A stretch of 64,000 nucleotides of DNA from Bacillota bacterium (GCA_030525285.1 JAUNFA010000002.1:1-64000); one strand, 5' to 3'. Shown: positions 36,055 to 46,231, numbered from the stretch's first letter. Notes: generated by a model not told the origin, from the sequence alone. Made by a program: numbers and translations.

Positions 36055-37497
36055 ATGGATGATAACAGAAATAAACGAACGGACTATGAGCCGAACTTCA
36101 TACTAAAAGAAAGTCCTGCCGAAGATAATCCTGCCGGCGATGATTCCTCCGAAGAATTTTCTCAAACCGGTTTTCTTCAGGCTTCCGAAAATCAGCAAAA
36201 TGAATGTTCCCACGAGGATAAGCAAAACGAACATTCCTCTGATTCTTCATCAATCGGTACTTATCATGACCCGCGCAGTAATTTCAAGAAGCATAAACCT
36301 CACATAAATTATAACAGCGATAATGACCCGAGCACAAGGTGCCGCAGGAAACGCTCCCCTTCAGGCTCAGATGGTTCCCGCATGATAACTTTCACCAGAA
36401 AGACTCTGGTTCTTCTTCTGATACTTGTAATGGTTATTTCAATAGTATTCGGTGGTACAGCAGCCGTTATAGCAAATTCCCTTATGGGTAATGATACCTC
36501 TTCAAGCAGTCGCTCATCATCCGGATCCAAGAATTATACATTGGAAGATTCTACCGGAAGTAGTATGAGCATTGCTGACATTACCGAAAAGACTCAGGAT
36601 AGTGTCGTTGAAATACAAACTGAAAGCATTTCTTCCGACTCCTGGATTCAGGAGTACGTTACCGAAGGTGCCGGAAGCGGTGTTATAATTTCTTCAGATG
36701 GATACATTATCACTAATAACCACGTTATCGAAGGTGCAAGCAAAATAACGGTCACAACAACAAGCGAGAAATCCTACTCTGCTAAGGTTGTGGGGACTGA
36801 CACGATTAACGATATTGCTGTTCTCAAGATTAACGCTAAAAATCTCAATGCAGTAACATACGGCAACAGCGACAAACTGGAAGTGGGAGAACTGGCAGTA
36901 GCAATCGGTAACCCTCTGGGAGAGCTTGGCGGATCAGTAACCTCCGGTATAATCAGTGCTTTGGATAGAGAGGTTAACATTGACGGCAAAGCAATGCATC
37001 TTCTCCAGACCGACGCTTCCATAAATCCGGGAAACAGCGGCGGCGGACTTTTTAATGACAACGGTCAGCTTATCGGTCTCGTCGTTGCCAAATCATCAGG
37101 CTCAGATATTGACAACATCGGCTTCGCCATTCCTGTGAATACAGTTGCAGATGTTGCAGATCAGCTTATGTCCAAGGGTTACGTAAGCAACCAGCCAACA
37201 ACAGGAATGTCATATACCGAGCAATCTTCCGGCAGCGGGCAGTTGTTCGGTGATATGGGACTTACCGACTCTTCGGCATACGTATTCATCACCAAAGTGT
37301 CCGGCAAAAATGCCAAATCCGCAGGCTTTAAGGCAGGCGATATGGTTTATGCCGTTGACGGCAAAGTAATCAGCAGTTTTGATGATCTTTCAACAATAAT
37401 CACCTCCAAAAAAGCCGGGGATAAAATCAAATACACAATAGTCAGAGACAGTCAAACCAAGGATATTACATTTACCCTTGAAGAAAAGAAAAGTTAG
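36055..37497 (+). CDS. htrA: HtrA/DegP-like membrane-anchored serine protease
   Basis: The 480-aa protein has a long hydrophilic N-terminal region (1-110, rich in Ser, Asp, Glu, Asn), one membrane helix (about 117-140), a trypsin-like S1C domain and one PDZ domain (about 385-475). The catalytic triad is His223 in TNNHVIEG, Asp253 in INDIAVLKI and Ser328 in NPGNSGGG. It probably works outside the membrane in quality control of surface and secreted proteins. AAGGAG precedes the ATG. Confidence 0.94.
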   Translation: MDDNRNKRTDYEPNFILKESPAEDNPAGDDSSEEFSQTGFLQASENQQNECSHEDKQNEHSSDSSSIGTYHDPRSNFKKHKPHINYNSDNDPSTRCRRKRSPSGSDGSRMITFTRKTLVLLLILVMVISIVFGGTAAVIANSLMGNDTSSSSRSSSGSKNYTLEDSTGSSMSIADITEKTQDSVVEIQTESISSDSWIQEYVTEGAGSGVIISSDGYIITNNHVIEGASKITVTTTSEKSYSAKVVGTDTINDIAVLKINAKNLNAVTYGNSDKLEVGELAVAIGNPLGELGGSVTSGIISALDREVNIDGKAMHLLQTDASINPGNSGGGLFNDNGQLIGLVVAKSSGSDIDNIGFAIPVNTVADVADQLMSKGYVSNQPTTGMSYTEQSSGSGQLFGDMGLTDSSAYVFITKVSGKNAKSAGFKAGDMVYAVDGKVISSFDDLSTIITSKKAGDKIKYTIVRDSQTKDITFTLEEKKS

Positions 37498-37510
37498 ACC
37501 TTTAGTATTA

Positions 37511-37555
37511 ACTCCTCGAATGGATTTCATTAGCGGAGTCTTTATTATTTTTAAG
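37511..37555 (+). terminator. Terminator after htrA
   Basis: ACTCC (37511-37515) pairs with GGAGT (37535-37539), extended inward by CGAATG/CATTAG-type pairing, then CTTTATTATTTTT. It separates htrA from the aromatic operon that starts at 37570. Confidence 0.55.
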
Positions 37556-37569
37556 AAAAGAGGACACAT

Positions 37570-38409
37570 ATGGAAATAGGAATCATAGGACTTGGACTTA
37601 TAGGCGGCTCCCTTGCCAAAGCAATCAGCAGGAATACAGATCACACAGTTTACGGATACGACCTTGATGAGAATGTTGTGGCAAAAGCCCTTCTCGTTGA
37701 CGCAATAGAGCAGCCTCTTACAGACAAAATTCTCCCGCGATGTGATATAATAATAGTTGCACTTTATCCACAGGCAACAATCGATTATGTCAAAGCTCAT
37801 GCAGATTTTATCGGAAAAGGCGCCATCATCATTGATTGCGGAGGTGTCAAGAGAGTTGTCTGTGAGCAGCTAATTCCACTGAGCGAAAAAAAGGGCTTCC
37901 TGTTCATAGGCGGTCACCCTATGGCAGGGCTCGAACACTCAGGCTTTGATTATGCACGAAGAGGCCTGTTTAACAACGCGTCTATGGTTTTATGCGCTAA
38001 TAACGGTTCCGCTGAAGATATAGAAAAAATCAAAGACCTCTTTACTCCAATAGGCTTTACTAATTTCGCAATGACTACACCAGATGATCACGACAAGAAG
38101 ATAGCATTCACATCACAGCTGGCTCATGTAGTATCAAACGCATATATCAAAAGTCCGACTGCAATGGTGCACGCAGGTTTTTCAGCAGGCAGCTACAAGG
38201 ATCTTACTCGAGTTGCCAAGTTAAACGAACATATGTGGACTGAACTTTTCCTTGAAAACCCCGATTATCTTTCCGAAGAAATCGACACACTCATCAGAAA
38301 TCTTCAGGCCTATAGCAAAGCTATTAAAGAGAATGACGCCGATATGCTCTGCGATCTCCTCCGGGATGGCCGCGAAAAGAAGGCAATAATCGACGGTGAA
38401 ATATTCTAA
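37570..38409 (+). CDS. tyrA: Prephenate dehydrogenase
   Basis: The 279-aa protein has an NAD-binding GIIGLGLIGGSLAKAI, GGHPMAGLEHSG and TRVAKLNEHMWTELF. It turns prephenate into 4-hydroxyphenylpyruvate for tyrosine. There is no fused chorismate mutase and no ACT domain, so feedback control would have to act elsewhere. It is the first gene of the plus-strand aromatic operon. Confidence 0.93.
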   Translation: MEIGIIGLGLIGGSLAKAISRNTDHTVYGYDLDENVVAKALLVDAIEQPLTDKILPRCDIIIVALYPQATIDYVKAHADFIGKGAIIIDCGGVKRVVCEQLIPLSEKKGFLFIGGHPMAGLEHSGFDYARRGLFNNASMVLCANNGSAEDIEKIKDLFTPIGFTNFAMTTPDDHDKKIAFTSQLAHVVSNAYIKSPTAMVHAGFSAGSYKDLTRVAKLNEHMWTELFLENPDYLSEEIDTLIRNLQAYSKAIKENDADMLCDLLRDGREKKAIIDGEIF

Positions 38410-38425
38410 CTCAAAGGAGTATCAC

Positions 38426-39535
38426 ATGATAAAAATTCCCATTTCCGCTTCAAAAGATTACGACGTAATAATGCATCCGGGTATATTGGATATGTCAGGG
38501 TTCTACATCAAAGAATCCCTGAGCCTTAAGGACGATCCCCTAACCGGCAAACTGAGCAACAGAAAAATCTGCATCATTACCGATGCTACGGTCAATCGGT
38601 TGTACGGTCAACCCGAGCATAAACTTTATTTAAGCCTCAAAGCTGCAGGATTTCACGTTTACAAGTTCGTATTTCGCGGCGGGGAAGACACAAAATCAAT
38701 GGATACCATTGAAGAAATACTCGACTTCCTGACGAGCAAGGGCTTCACAAGAACTGATTTGCTTCTGGCTCTTGGCGGCGGCATTGTCGGCGATGTGACC
38801 GGCTTCGCTGCATCCATATATCTCAGAGGCATCGATTTTATACAGGTGCCTACAACACTTCTTGCTTGTGTCGACTCTTCTGTGGGTGGTAAGACAGGAG
38901 TTAACCTTAAAGCCGGCAAAAATCTTGCAGGTTCATTCTGGCAACCCAGACTGGTTCTCTTCGATTCGGATGTACTCGCCACCCTTTCCTATGACCTGCT
39001 TCTAGATGGCATAGCCGAAACAATTAAAGCCGGCATGATTGCCGACAAGCTTATACTCGAGACGATTACACGCAAGCGTAATCTTAATGATCCTGAATTT
39101 CTGACTACTCTGGCCTCTTTGGCAGTAGAAGTAAAAAAGAAGGTTGTAGAAGAAGATGAGTTTGACAACGGCAACAGACAACTGCTCAACTTCGGTCACA
39201 CCATCGCTCACGGAATAGAAAAATGCAGCAATTACAAAATAAGTCATGGCCATGCCGTTGCCATCGGCATGAAAATCGTAGCTGTGGCAAGTGATAGACT
39301 TGGCTGGACCATTGAAAAGAGCAGTGAACAGCTTATCGAAATTCTGGAGAGATTTAATTTCCCTCTTGAATGTCCCTACAGCGCATGGGAACTGGCTAAT
39401 GCCGCCCTGGCAGATAAAAAACGCCGTGGAGACAACATTACCCTTATCATACCAGCCGCAATCGGCAAGTGCAGGCTTAAGACAATTCCCGTTTCACGAC
39501 TTGAACAGTTTATTGATTACGGCGTAAACAATTAA
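38426..39535 (+). CDS. aroB: 3-dehydroquinate synthase
   Basis: About 369 aa from the ATG at 38426, six bases after AAAGGAG; an in-frame ATG ten codons earlier overlaps tyrA and lacks a site. It has GGGIVGDVTGFAASIYLRGIDF, QVPTTLLACVDSSVGGKTGVN and NFGHTIAHGIE with the metal-binding histidines. It cyclises DAHP to dehydroquinate with NAD and a divalent metal. Confidence 0.96.
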   Translation: MIKIPISASKDYDVIMHPGILDMSGFYIKESLSLKDDPLTGKLSNRKICIITDATVNRLYGQPEHKLYLSLKAAGFHVYKFVFRGGEDTKSMDTIEEILDFLTSKGFTRTDLLLALGGGIVGDVTGFAASIYLRGIDFIQVPTTLLACVDSSVGGKTGVNLKAGKNLAGSFWQPRLVLFDSDVLATLSYDLLLDGIAETIKAGMIADKLILETITRKRNLNDPEFLTTLASLAVEVKKKVVEEDEFDNGNRQLLNFGHTIAHGIEKCSNYKISHGHAVAIGMKIVAVASDRLGWTIEKSSEQLIEILERFNFPLECPYSAWELANAALADKKRRGDNITLIIPAAIGKCRLKTIPVSRLEQFIDYGVNN

Positions 39536-39546
39536 TAGAGATTCAT

Positions 39547-40818
39547 ATGAAAGTAACAATTTTTCCACAAAAACTCAAAGGCACAATTGGAGCAATTCCT
39601 TCCAAATCCCATGCCCATAGAATACTGATCGCACAGAAGCTGGCACACATTCAGAGTCAAGGCGCAGAGAGCTCCGTTGAAGTGCCTTCTTTTTCCAAAG
39701 ATATTGAAGCAACCAAGGCATGTCTTAAGGCTCTTGATTCTGAAAAACCACACCTTAATTGTGGGGAAAGTGGTTCTACTATTCGCTTCATGCTTCCGGT
39801 TACTATGGCACTCAAGGATACAGCAACCTTTGCAGGCTCCGGTAAGCTTCCACAGAGGCCTTTAAGTCCTCTCAAGGAAGAAATGGCAGCTCACGGGGTC
39901 GCATTTAACATATATGAATCTACCAATAACAGTACGAATTCCGGTGATAATGTGGATATCTGCACTACCAAAGGTCGCCTTCAACCGGGCATCTACCGGC
40001 TAGCGGGCAATGTAAGTTCCCAATTCATAACGGGACTTCTGTTTGCCCTACCCCTTCTTGACGGAGACAGCAGTCTTCAACTGACCACCCAGCTAGAATC
40101 CGCAGGTTATGTAGATTTGTCTCTGGATGTGCTGCGCACTTTCGGAATTATCATAAATGAAACTTTATCCCCTTCAGGGTTTATTAATTATCAGATTCCC
40201 GGCAATCAAAAATATCGCGAACCCTCTGATCTCAGGCTTCAGGGGGACTGGTCCAACGCTTCATTTTGGCTTGCATGCGGTGCACTGGGCAGCGAAATCA
40301 CTTGCACTAATCTTGACATAAATTCGCCCCAGCGGGACAAGGAAATAATCCACGTCCTTAAACTGATGGGTGCTAATATTACCATAACCGACGATTCTGT
40401 TACAGTATCTCCGGGCGCAAAACTTAACCCTCAAAATGTTAACATTTCACAGACACCCGACATGGCTCCGGTACTTGCTGTCTTAATGGCGGGGGCATAT
40501 GGCACAAGTTCTATGACAGATGCTGCAAGACTCAAAATCAAAGAGTCCGACAGATTATCCGCAATATTCGATACTATTACAGGTCTTGGCGGCCGTATAA
40601 CCATTGGTGATGACTACGCTACCATAAACGGCAGTGGCTGGCTTGAAGGCGGTACAGTAAACAGTTTCAACGATCATCGCATTGCCATGGCTGCAGCTAC
40701 TGCATCATGCATATGTCGCAAACCTGTCATCATAGAAGACGCTCAGGCAGTTACCAAAAGTTATCCTAATTTTTATGAAGACTTCGCTTCCTTGGGTGGT
40801 CATATAATCAAGGAGTAA
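39547..40818 (+). CDS. aroA: EPSP synthase
   Basis: The 423-aa protein has IPSKSHAHRILI, the phosphoenolpyruvate site NCGESGSTIRFMLP, AGNVSSQFITGLLFALP and FNDHRIAMA. It joins shikimate-3-phosphate and phosphoenolpyruvate. The start is 12 bases after the aroB stop, with a weak ribosome binding site (AGAGATTC), so coupling to aroB is likely. Confidence 0.95.
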   Translation: MKVTIFPQKLKGTIGAIPSKSHAHRILIAQKLAHIQSQGAESSVEVPSFSKDIEATKACLKALDSEKPHLNCGESGSTIRFMLPVTMALKDTATFAGSGKLPQRPLSPLKEEMAAHGVAFNIYESTNNSTNSGDNVDICTTKGRLQPGIYRLAGNVSSQFITGLLFALPLLDGDSSLQLTTQLESAGYVDLSLDVLRTFGIIINETLSPSGFINYQIPGNQKYREPSDLRLQGDWSNASFWLACGALGSEITCTNLDINSPQRDKEIIHVLKLMGANITITDDSVTVSPGAKLNPQNVNISQTPDMAPVLAVLMAGAYGTSSMTDAARLKIKESDRLSAIFDTITGLGGRITIGDDYATINGSGWLEGGTVNSFNDHRIAMAAATASCICRKPVIIEDAQAVTKSYPNFYEDFASLGGHIIKE

Positions 40819-40825
40819 TTATCAT

Positions 40826-41920
40826 ATGAAATCAACCTTCGGCAAAAATATTATCGTTTCCATATGGGGCGGCTCTCACGAAGATGCAATCGGTGTAGAC
40901 ATTACCGGACTTCCAGTCGGCACCAAAATCAACAAGCAGGAGCTCGGAAGTTTTCTTAAAAGGCGAGCGCCGGGCACAAGCCCCTTCGCAACTCAACGAA
41001 AAGAAGCTGATGTCCCCATTCCAGTCTCTGGCATAATCGAGGGAGACACGTGGATTGTAAGCGATCAAACAGTATCATTTCAGATAATCAACAGCAACCG
41101 CAAATCTGGAGATTATAAGAATCTTCGCTCAGTACCAAGACCTGGCCACGCCGACTATACAGCACGAATGCGCTACGGCACGGAGCTTAATATGGCAGGC
41201 GGCGGACCTTTCAGTGCCAGGATGACCGCACCACTTTGCATTGCAGGCGGCATAGCCTTGCAGATTCTAGAAAGACAAGGAATTACCATCGGCGCTCATA
41301 TTCTCAGCATAGGAAATATTAAGGATACACCTATAAACCCCGTTAACATTTCCTCCGAACTTGCTGATACCCTTAAATCGCGCCATCCTCTGGCTGTAAT
41401 TGATCCAGCTGCGGGTAAAAAAATGGAAGAAGCTATAACAGCCGCTTCAAAGAATCTCGACTCTCTAGGGGGTGTAATCGAAGGATTTATCACAGGCCTT
41501 CCCGCTGGCATAGGCGGCGCCATGTACGATGGACTGGAAAGCACCCTGGCACCTGTTTTATTCGGAATTCCTGCGGTTAAGGGCGTAGAATTCGGTGCCG
41601 GCTTTGAATCAGCAACTTTGTTGGGCTCTCAGAATAACGACCCATTTTATTATGACGGCGATACAGTTCGTACAGCAACTAATAATCACGGCGGCATTCT
41701 GGGAGGTATCACATCAGGTATGCCCCTTATTACAAGACTTGCCTTCAAGCCTACACCTTCAATAGGTCGCGAGCAGGATTCAGTGAATCTGGATACCGGC
41801 AAAAACGAAAAACTGACAATAACAGGCAGACATGATCCCTGCGTTGCAGTGCGTGCCGTTCCCATTGTAGAAGCAGCACTGGCAATAGGTATTCTTGACT
41901 GCATGATGGAGGATAGATAA
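40826..41920 (+). CDS. aroC: Chorismate synthase
   Basis: The 364-aa protein begins with a diverged SIWGGSHEDAIGV motif and has RPGHADYTARMRYG, GGGPFSARMTAP and AVRAVPIVEAALA. It forms chorismate from EPSP and needs reduced FMN. It lies eight bases after aroA and overlaps the pheA start by one base. Confidence 0.96.
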   Translation: MKSTFGKNIIVSIWGGSHEDAIGVDITGLPVGTKINKQELGSFLKRRAPGTSPFATQRKEADVPIPVSGIIEGDTWIVSDQTVSFQIINSNRKSGDYKNLRSVPRPGHADYTARMRYGTELNMAGGGPFSARMTAPLCIAGGIALQILERQGITIGAHILSIGNIKDTPINPVNISSELADTLKSRHPLAVIDPAAGKKMEEAITAASKNLDSLGGVIEGFITGLPAGIGGAMYDGLESTLAPVLFGIPAVKGVEFGAGFESATLLGSQNNDPFYYDGDTVRTATNNHGGILGGITSGMPLITRLAFKPTPSIGREQDSVNLDTGKNEKLTITGRHDPCVAVRAVPIVEAALAIGILDCMMEDR

Positions 41921-43083
41921 TGACAGATAAATTTGCAGAAGAGAAACTTCAGGAGCTGCGTGATCAGGCCGATGTTCTCGATGATAAAATTGTGGATCTT
42001 TTTAAGGAACGAATGGAACTCGTCATCAAAATGGCTGAATACAGAGCTGAGAACAGACTACCTTTCGCCCGTGACAAACGGGAAAGAGAAATACTCAAGC
42101 GCGTTTCTGACAGAATCGGTGAGGAATATGAAGAGTACGGACGACTGATTTACAATACTGTTTTTGATGTGGATCACTCTGTTCAATCAGGGGTTCTGGC
42201 AAAACGAAGCAACCTTGCAGAGAGAATCAGCAAAGCAGTCGACGATACGCCCAAACTTTTCCCAAAGAGGGCAACTGTTGCCTGTCAAGGCGTTGCTGGA
42301 GCATATTCCCATGCCGCCGCAGAAAGATTGTTCCAGCTTCCAGAAATCCAGTTTCACAATTCCTTCGAAGATGTTTTCGCCGCAGTAGAAAACGGCGATG
42401 TAGAATACGGCATTCTTCCCATCGAAAACAGTTCCTTTGGCTCCGTTGTATCAACATACAACCTGATGCAGCATTACAATTTTTACATTGTGAAGAGCCT
42501 GAGACTTAGAATAAACCATCAGCTGCTTGCCAAACCGGGCACCGAACTGAGTGAGATTAGCGAAATTTACTCCCACGAGCAGGCCATAGGTCAATGCAGT
42601 CAGTTCCTTGCTGAACTGAAGGGTGTTAAGGTTACCCAGGTGGCCAACACTGCAATGGCTGCCCGAATGGTAGCGGAAAGCGATCGAAAGGATGTTGCCG
42701 CAATCTCTTCACGGGAATGTGCTGATCTTTACGGACTCGATATTATCAGGAAACACATTCAGGTTACCGACAACAACTACACCAGATTTATATGCATTAG
42801 CAAGAAACTGGAGATTTATCCCGGTGCCAACAGAATCAGCCTGATACTGACCCTGCCCCATGTACCTTGTTCTCTCTATCACATGGTGGCAAAATTCGCA
42901 GCAATCGACGTGAATTTAACCAAGCTTGAATCAAGACCAATTCCGGGAAGTGACTTCGAGTTCCTGTTTTATTTCGATCTTGATGCATCTGTCTATCAAG
43001 AGGATTTGCTTTATCTTCTCAGCGAACTTGAAGCATCTCCTGAAACCTTCGTGTTCCTTGGTTGTTATCCGGAGGCAATATAA
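41920..43083 (+). CDS. pheA: Bifunctional chorismate mutase-prephenate dehydratase (P-protein)
   Basis: The 387-aa protein has an AroQ-type chorismate mutase domain (about 1-90: LRDQADVLDDKIVDLFKERM, ENRLPFARDKRERE). A prephenate dehydratase domain follows (about 115-290: ACQGVAGAYSHAAA, PIENSSFGSV, DNNYTRFI). A C-terminal ACT domain (about 300-380: HVPCSLYHMVAKFA, ESRPIPGSDFEFLF) is the usual phenylalanine feedback site. It overlaps aroC by one base. Confidence 0.96.
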   Translation: MTDKFAEEKLQELRDQADVLDDKIVDLFKERMELVIKMAEYRAENRLPFARDKREREILKRVSDRIGEEYEEYGRLIYNTVFDVDHSVQSGVLAKRSNLAERISKAVDDTPKLFPKRATVACQGVAGAYSHAAAERLFQLPEIQFHNSFEDVFAAVENGDVEYGILPIENSSFGSVVSTYNLMQHYNFYIVKSLRLRINHQLLAKPGTELSEISEIYSHEQAIGQCSQFLAELKGVKVTQVANTAMAARMVAESDRKDVAAISSRECADLYGLDIIRKHIQVTDNNYTRFICISKKLEIYPGANRISLILTLPHVPCSLYHMVAKFAAIDVNLTKLESRPIPGSDFEFLFYFDLDASVYQEDLLYLLSELEASPETFVFLGCYPEAI

Positions 43084-44367
43084 ATGATGTACGGACTTAT
43101 CGGCAAGCCCCTCGGGCACAGTTATTCCAAAGTTATCCATGAAATGCTGGGAAAATACGAATATAACCTCAATGAGCTTGAACCAGCTCAAATGAAGGAA
43201 CTTATCAAATCCCGCAATTTCAAAGGACTTAATGTTACTATCCCATACAAAAAAGACGTAATTCCCCTCTGCGACAGGGTGACTAAACTGGCCGGCGAAA
43301 TAGGTGCGGTGAACACACTTTACTTCAAAGACGGTCAGCTCTGGGGACACAATACAGACTATGAAGGATTCCTCTACGCGTCAAAACGTGCAGGCATTCA
43401 GTACTGCAACAAGGTTGTGGCAATTCTGGGAACAGGTGGCGCATCCCTTTCGGCACTGGCCGCAGTAAAACACGAGGGTTGTAGCGAGGTTTACAGAGTT
43501 TCACGTTCTTCATCTGATGCAGACTGTGGAATAATAAACTATGAAACCCTTTATTCTATGGCCGGTCACATTCAGGTCATTGTAAACACTACACCCGTCG
43601 GCACATATCCCGACAACCTGCATCGCCTTATTAATCTCGATGAATTCAGCAAACTTGAATCCGTTATGGATGTAATCTATAATCCTTTCAAAACTCTGCT
43701 GGTTCAAGACGCTCAGGCGCGCAAGTTGCACGTTTCCAACGGACTTCCCATGCTTGTGGCACAGGCAACTGCTGCCGCAGGATACTTTCTCAATGCACCC
43801 GGCAGCTTCGATAAAATGAATGAGAAAATCATCGAGGCCCTTGAAGAAAAACTGAGAAACATCGTGCTAATCGGAATGCCCGGAAGCGGCAAATCCAAAG
43901 TAGCCAAAGCCCTAAGCAACATTACCGGCAAACCTTTCTTTGATATGGACAAAGAAATTGAAAATCGTGAAGGAATTACAATTCCTGAAATATTTGAGAA
44001 GCAGGGTGAAAAGGCATTCAGAGACATGGAAACTCAGGTTGCCCAGGATCTGGGAAAAGAACGCGGCATAATCATCGCCACCGGCGGCGGCAGTATTCTT
44101 CGTCCACAAAATGTGGCTGCCCTAAAGCAGAACGGTCTTGTAATTCATCTTGTACGTCCCATAGATAAATTGCCTACTAACGGACGTCCTCTCAGCAAGG
44201 ATATTGATGCACTGCGCCAGATGGAAAAAATTCGACTTCCCCTTTACCGTAGGGCTGCCGATATTACATTAAACAATTCACGTTATCTCAGCAGACGCAA
44301 GCTTGAACAATACCTTCTTGACAAGCTGCCTATTACAAAGGAAAAATCTTATGACAATGACAAATAA
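43084..44367 (+). CDS. aroE-aroK: Fused shikimate dehydrogenase and shikimate kinase
   Basis: The 427-aa protein joins two enzymes. Residues 1-250 are AroE: GKPLGHSYSKVIHEM, NVTIPYKKDVIP, GHNTDYEGF and ILGTGGASLS. From about 257 it is AroK: Walker A LIGMPGSGKSKVAKAL, DMDKEIENREG, the substrate-binding region FRDMETQV, and ATGGGSILRP. Fusing the two steps around shikimate is uncommon. The start codon lies immediately after the pheA stop. Both active sites look complete. Confidence 0.93.
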   Translation: MMYGLIGKPLGHSYSKVIHEMLGKYEYNLNELEPAQMKELIKSRNFKGLNVTIPYKKDVIPLCDRVTKLAGEIGAVNTLYFKDGQLWGHNTDYEGFLYASKRAGIQYCNKVVAILGTGGASLSALAAVKHEGCSEVYRVSRSSSDADCGIINYETLYSMAGHIQVIVNTTPVGTYPDNLHRLINLDEFSKLESVMDVIYNPFKTLLVQDAQARKLHVSNGLPMLVAQATAAAGYFLNAPGSFDKMNEKIIEALEEKLRNIVLIGMPGSGKSKVAKALSNITGKPFFDMDKEIENREGITIPEIFEKQGEKAFRDMETQVAQDLGKERGIIIATGGGSILRPQNVAALKQNGLVIHLVRPIDKLPTNGRPLSKDIDALRQMEKIRLPLYRRAADITLNNSRYLSRRKLEQYLLDKLPITKEKSYDNDK

Positions 44368-44995
44368 AGAAATTGTGAGAAGCTGTATAGACTGCGGTTC
44401 CTGCAGCTGCGATGGTAGCTCAGGCAACTATCCTGAATTTTGTCCTACTACCGATATTTCACAAGAGCTTGTGGAACAGGTCCGAGATATATACATTGAA
44501 GATGATGAAAACAGTCAGGTAGCCATTAACGCCGCACTTGTAGAGGCTGAAGGATACGGTAAACTGACAAGAGTTGAAGAAATCGCAGAATTTGCCCACA
44601 AGATGGGATTTGAGACCATCGGCATCGCCACATGCGTTGGGCTTATCAAAGAGGCTCGTGCGGCTGCGTCTGTTTTTCGCACCAAGGGTTTCAAAGTTTA
44701 CAGCATAGGCTGCAAGGTTGCCGCCCAGCCCAAAACCTCCATCGGTATTGACAAAAAATGCGAATCCTCCGGCGTTAACATGTGCAACCCCATACTTCAG
44801 GCAAAACTTCTCAACAACTGCGAAACAAACCTTAATGTGGTCGTAGGTCTCTGTGTCGGACATGACTCACTTTTTTACAAATATTCCGAGGCTCTCGTAA
44901 CAACACTCGTAACCAAAGATCGTGTACTCGCCCATAACCCATGTGCGGCTCTGTATCAGCTTGATTCATATTACTCACGGATACTCGAAAAATAA
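44351..44995 (+). CDS. DUF1847 family cysteine-rich protein
   Basis: About 214 aa from the ATG at 44351, overlapping the aroK end by 17 bases, with AAAGGA upstream. It has an N-terminal CIDCGSCSC cluster and further cysteines (ATCVGL, GCKVA, GVNMCNP, VGLCVGHD, NPCAALYQ). DUF1847 proteins are proposed metal-binding proteins of anaerobes; no reaction is established. Its overlap with the aromatic operon means it is made together with those enzymes. Confidence 0.88.
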   Translation: MTMTNKEIVRSCIDCGSCSCDGSSGNYPEFCPTTDISQELVEQVRDIYIEDDENSQVAINAALVEAEGYGKLTRVEEIAEFAHKMGFETIGIATCVGLIKEARAAASVFRTKGFKVYSIGCKVAAQPKTSIGIDKKCESSGVNMCNPILQAKLLNNCETNLNVVVGLCVGHDSLFYKYSEALVTTLVTKDRVLAHNPCAALYQLDSYYSRILEK

Positions 44996-45002
44996 TACAT
45001 TT

Positions 45003-45040
45003 AAAAAATATTCCGCCGATAACTCGACGGAATATTTTTT
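45003..45040. terminator. Bidirectional terminator between aro operon and alr
   Basis: AAAAAATATTCCG (45003-45015) pairs with CGGAATATTTTTT (45028-45040), and the stem continues with CG/CG inside. A and T tracts on both sides serve the converging DUF1847 and alr genes; it even overlaps the alr stop codon at 45039. Confidence 0.85.
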
Positions 45041-46208
45041 ATCCTCTCAGCATAAGTTCTTTTTCTACTATGATTCCATTATCAAAATAAATGCGCGGTA
45101 CTCTTTTGCTTACGGCGCAAGTCAGTTCATAAGGTATGGTTCCTGCCAACTCGGCAATTCTGTTAATGGAATTATTCGGCCCGAAAATCTCAATCTCAGA
45201 GCCTACCTCCACTGACATCTTGTCGGTAATATCCACCATACACATATCCATGCATATTTTGCCTATCTGTCTGGCGTGACCCTCAGCTGTCATCAGTTCC
45301 ACCTTGTTTGAGAGGCACCTCAGGAAACCATCAGCATATCCATATGGCAGCACTGCCACCCTTGTTGTCTTATCGGTTTCATATATGCCACCGTAGCTGA
45401 TTTTGGTTCCTGCCGGATAAGTTTTGATGGTGCTTACTGTTGTTTTCATAGTCATGACAGGCTTAAGTCCAAGCTTCTCGGCATATTCTCCATATCCGTA
45501 CAGCAATAGACCTGGTCTTACCATGTCCATCCAGGTTTCCGGATAATTAGCAACTGCTCCGGTATTAGCGCAGTGACATATTGCAAATTTATGTCTTAGT
45601 TTCTCTTCAACAGCACTGATTACATCTTTAAAAAGTTTGAGCTGGTGCTCGGTGTATTCAACACATTCTGCCTTGTCCTCATCTGACATTGAAAAATGAG
45701 TGAATATGCCCTCCGCCTCAAGACCCGGCATCTGGCATGCTTCAACTATACCGTCCACACCAGTCCCGAAATAATTACCGTCACACAAGTACCCCAGTCT
45801 CGACATTCCTGTATCAACCTTAATGTGAATTCGCAGATTCTTTCCCAGTTCACAGGCTTCTTCACTGTATTCTACCGCTTTTGCCATACATGTAACTGTC
45901 TGGGTAATATTGTTCTCTATAAGTTTCCCTACTTCCTCTCTTGGAGTGTGTCCGAGAATCATGACGGGCATTGTGATGCCATTGGCTCTAAGTTCCATTG
46001 CTTCATCCAGACTGCTTACAGCCAGATAGTCGGCTCCCAGTTCCTGCAATACTCTTGAGACCTGTACAGAGCCGTGACCATAAGCATCAGCCTTGACCAC
46101 GCCAAGAAATTTCACATCTTCGCCCACTCTGCTGCGAAGTTGTCTGTAATTATGTTTAAGGGCATCAAAATCAATTTCAGCCCATGTTCTCCTAAGTGTT
46201 GATTTCAT
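45039..46208 (-). CDS. alr: Alanine racemase (first copy)
   Basis: About 389 aa from the ATG at 46208 (MKSTLRRTWAEI), with GGGAG six bases upstream. The PLP lysine is in GVVKADAYGHG and the catalytic tyrosine in GTKISYGGIYE; KVDTGMSRLGY is also present. It makes D-alanine for peptidoglycan. It follows a nitroreductase gene by 23 bases on the minus strand. Confidence 0.95.
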   Translation of the reverse strand: MKSTLRRTWAEIDFDALKHNYRQLRSRVGEDVKFLGVVKADAYGHGSVQVSRVLQELGADYLAVSSLDEAMELRANGITMPVMILGHTPREEVGKLIENNITQTVTCMAKAVEYSEEACELGKNLRIHIKVDTGMSRLGYLCDGNYFGTGVDGIVEACQMPGLEAEGIFTHFSMSDEDKAECVEYTEHQLKLFKDVISAVEEKLRHKFAICHCANTGAVANYPETWMDMVRPGLLLYGYGEYAEKLGLKPVMTMKTTVSTIKTYPAGTKISYGGIYETDKTTRVAVLPYGYADGFLRCLSNKVELMTAEGHARQIGKICMDMCMVDITDKMSVEVGSEIEIFGPNNSINRIAELAGTIPYELTCAVSKRVPRIYFDNGIIVEKELMLRG

Positions 46209-46231
46209 ACTAATCTCCCACATCTCACAGT

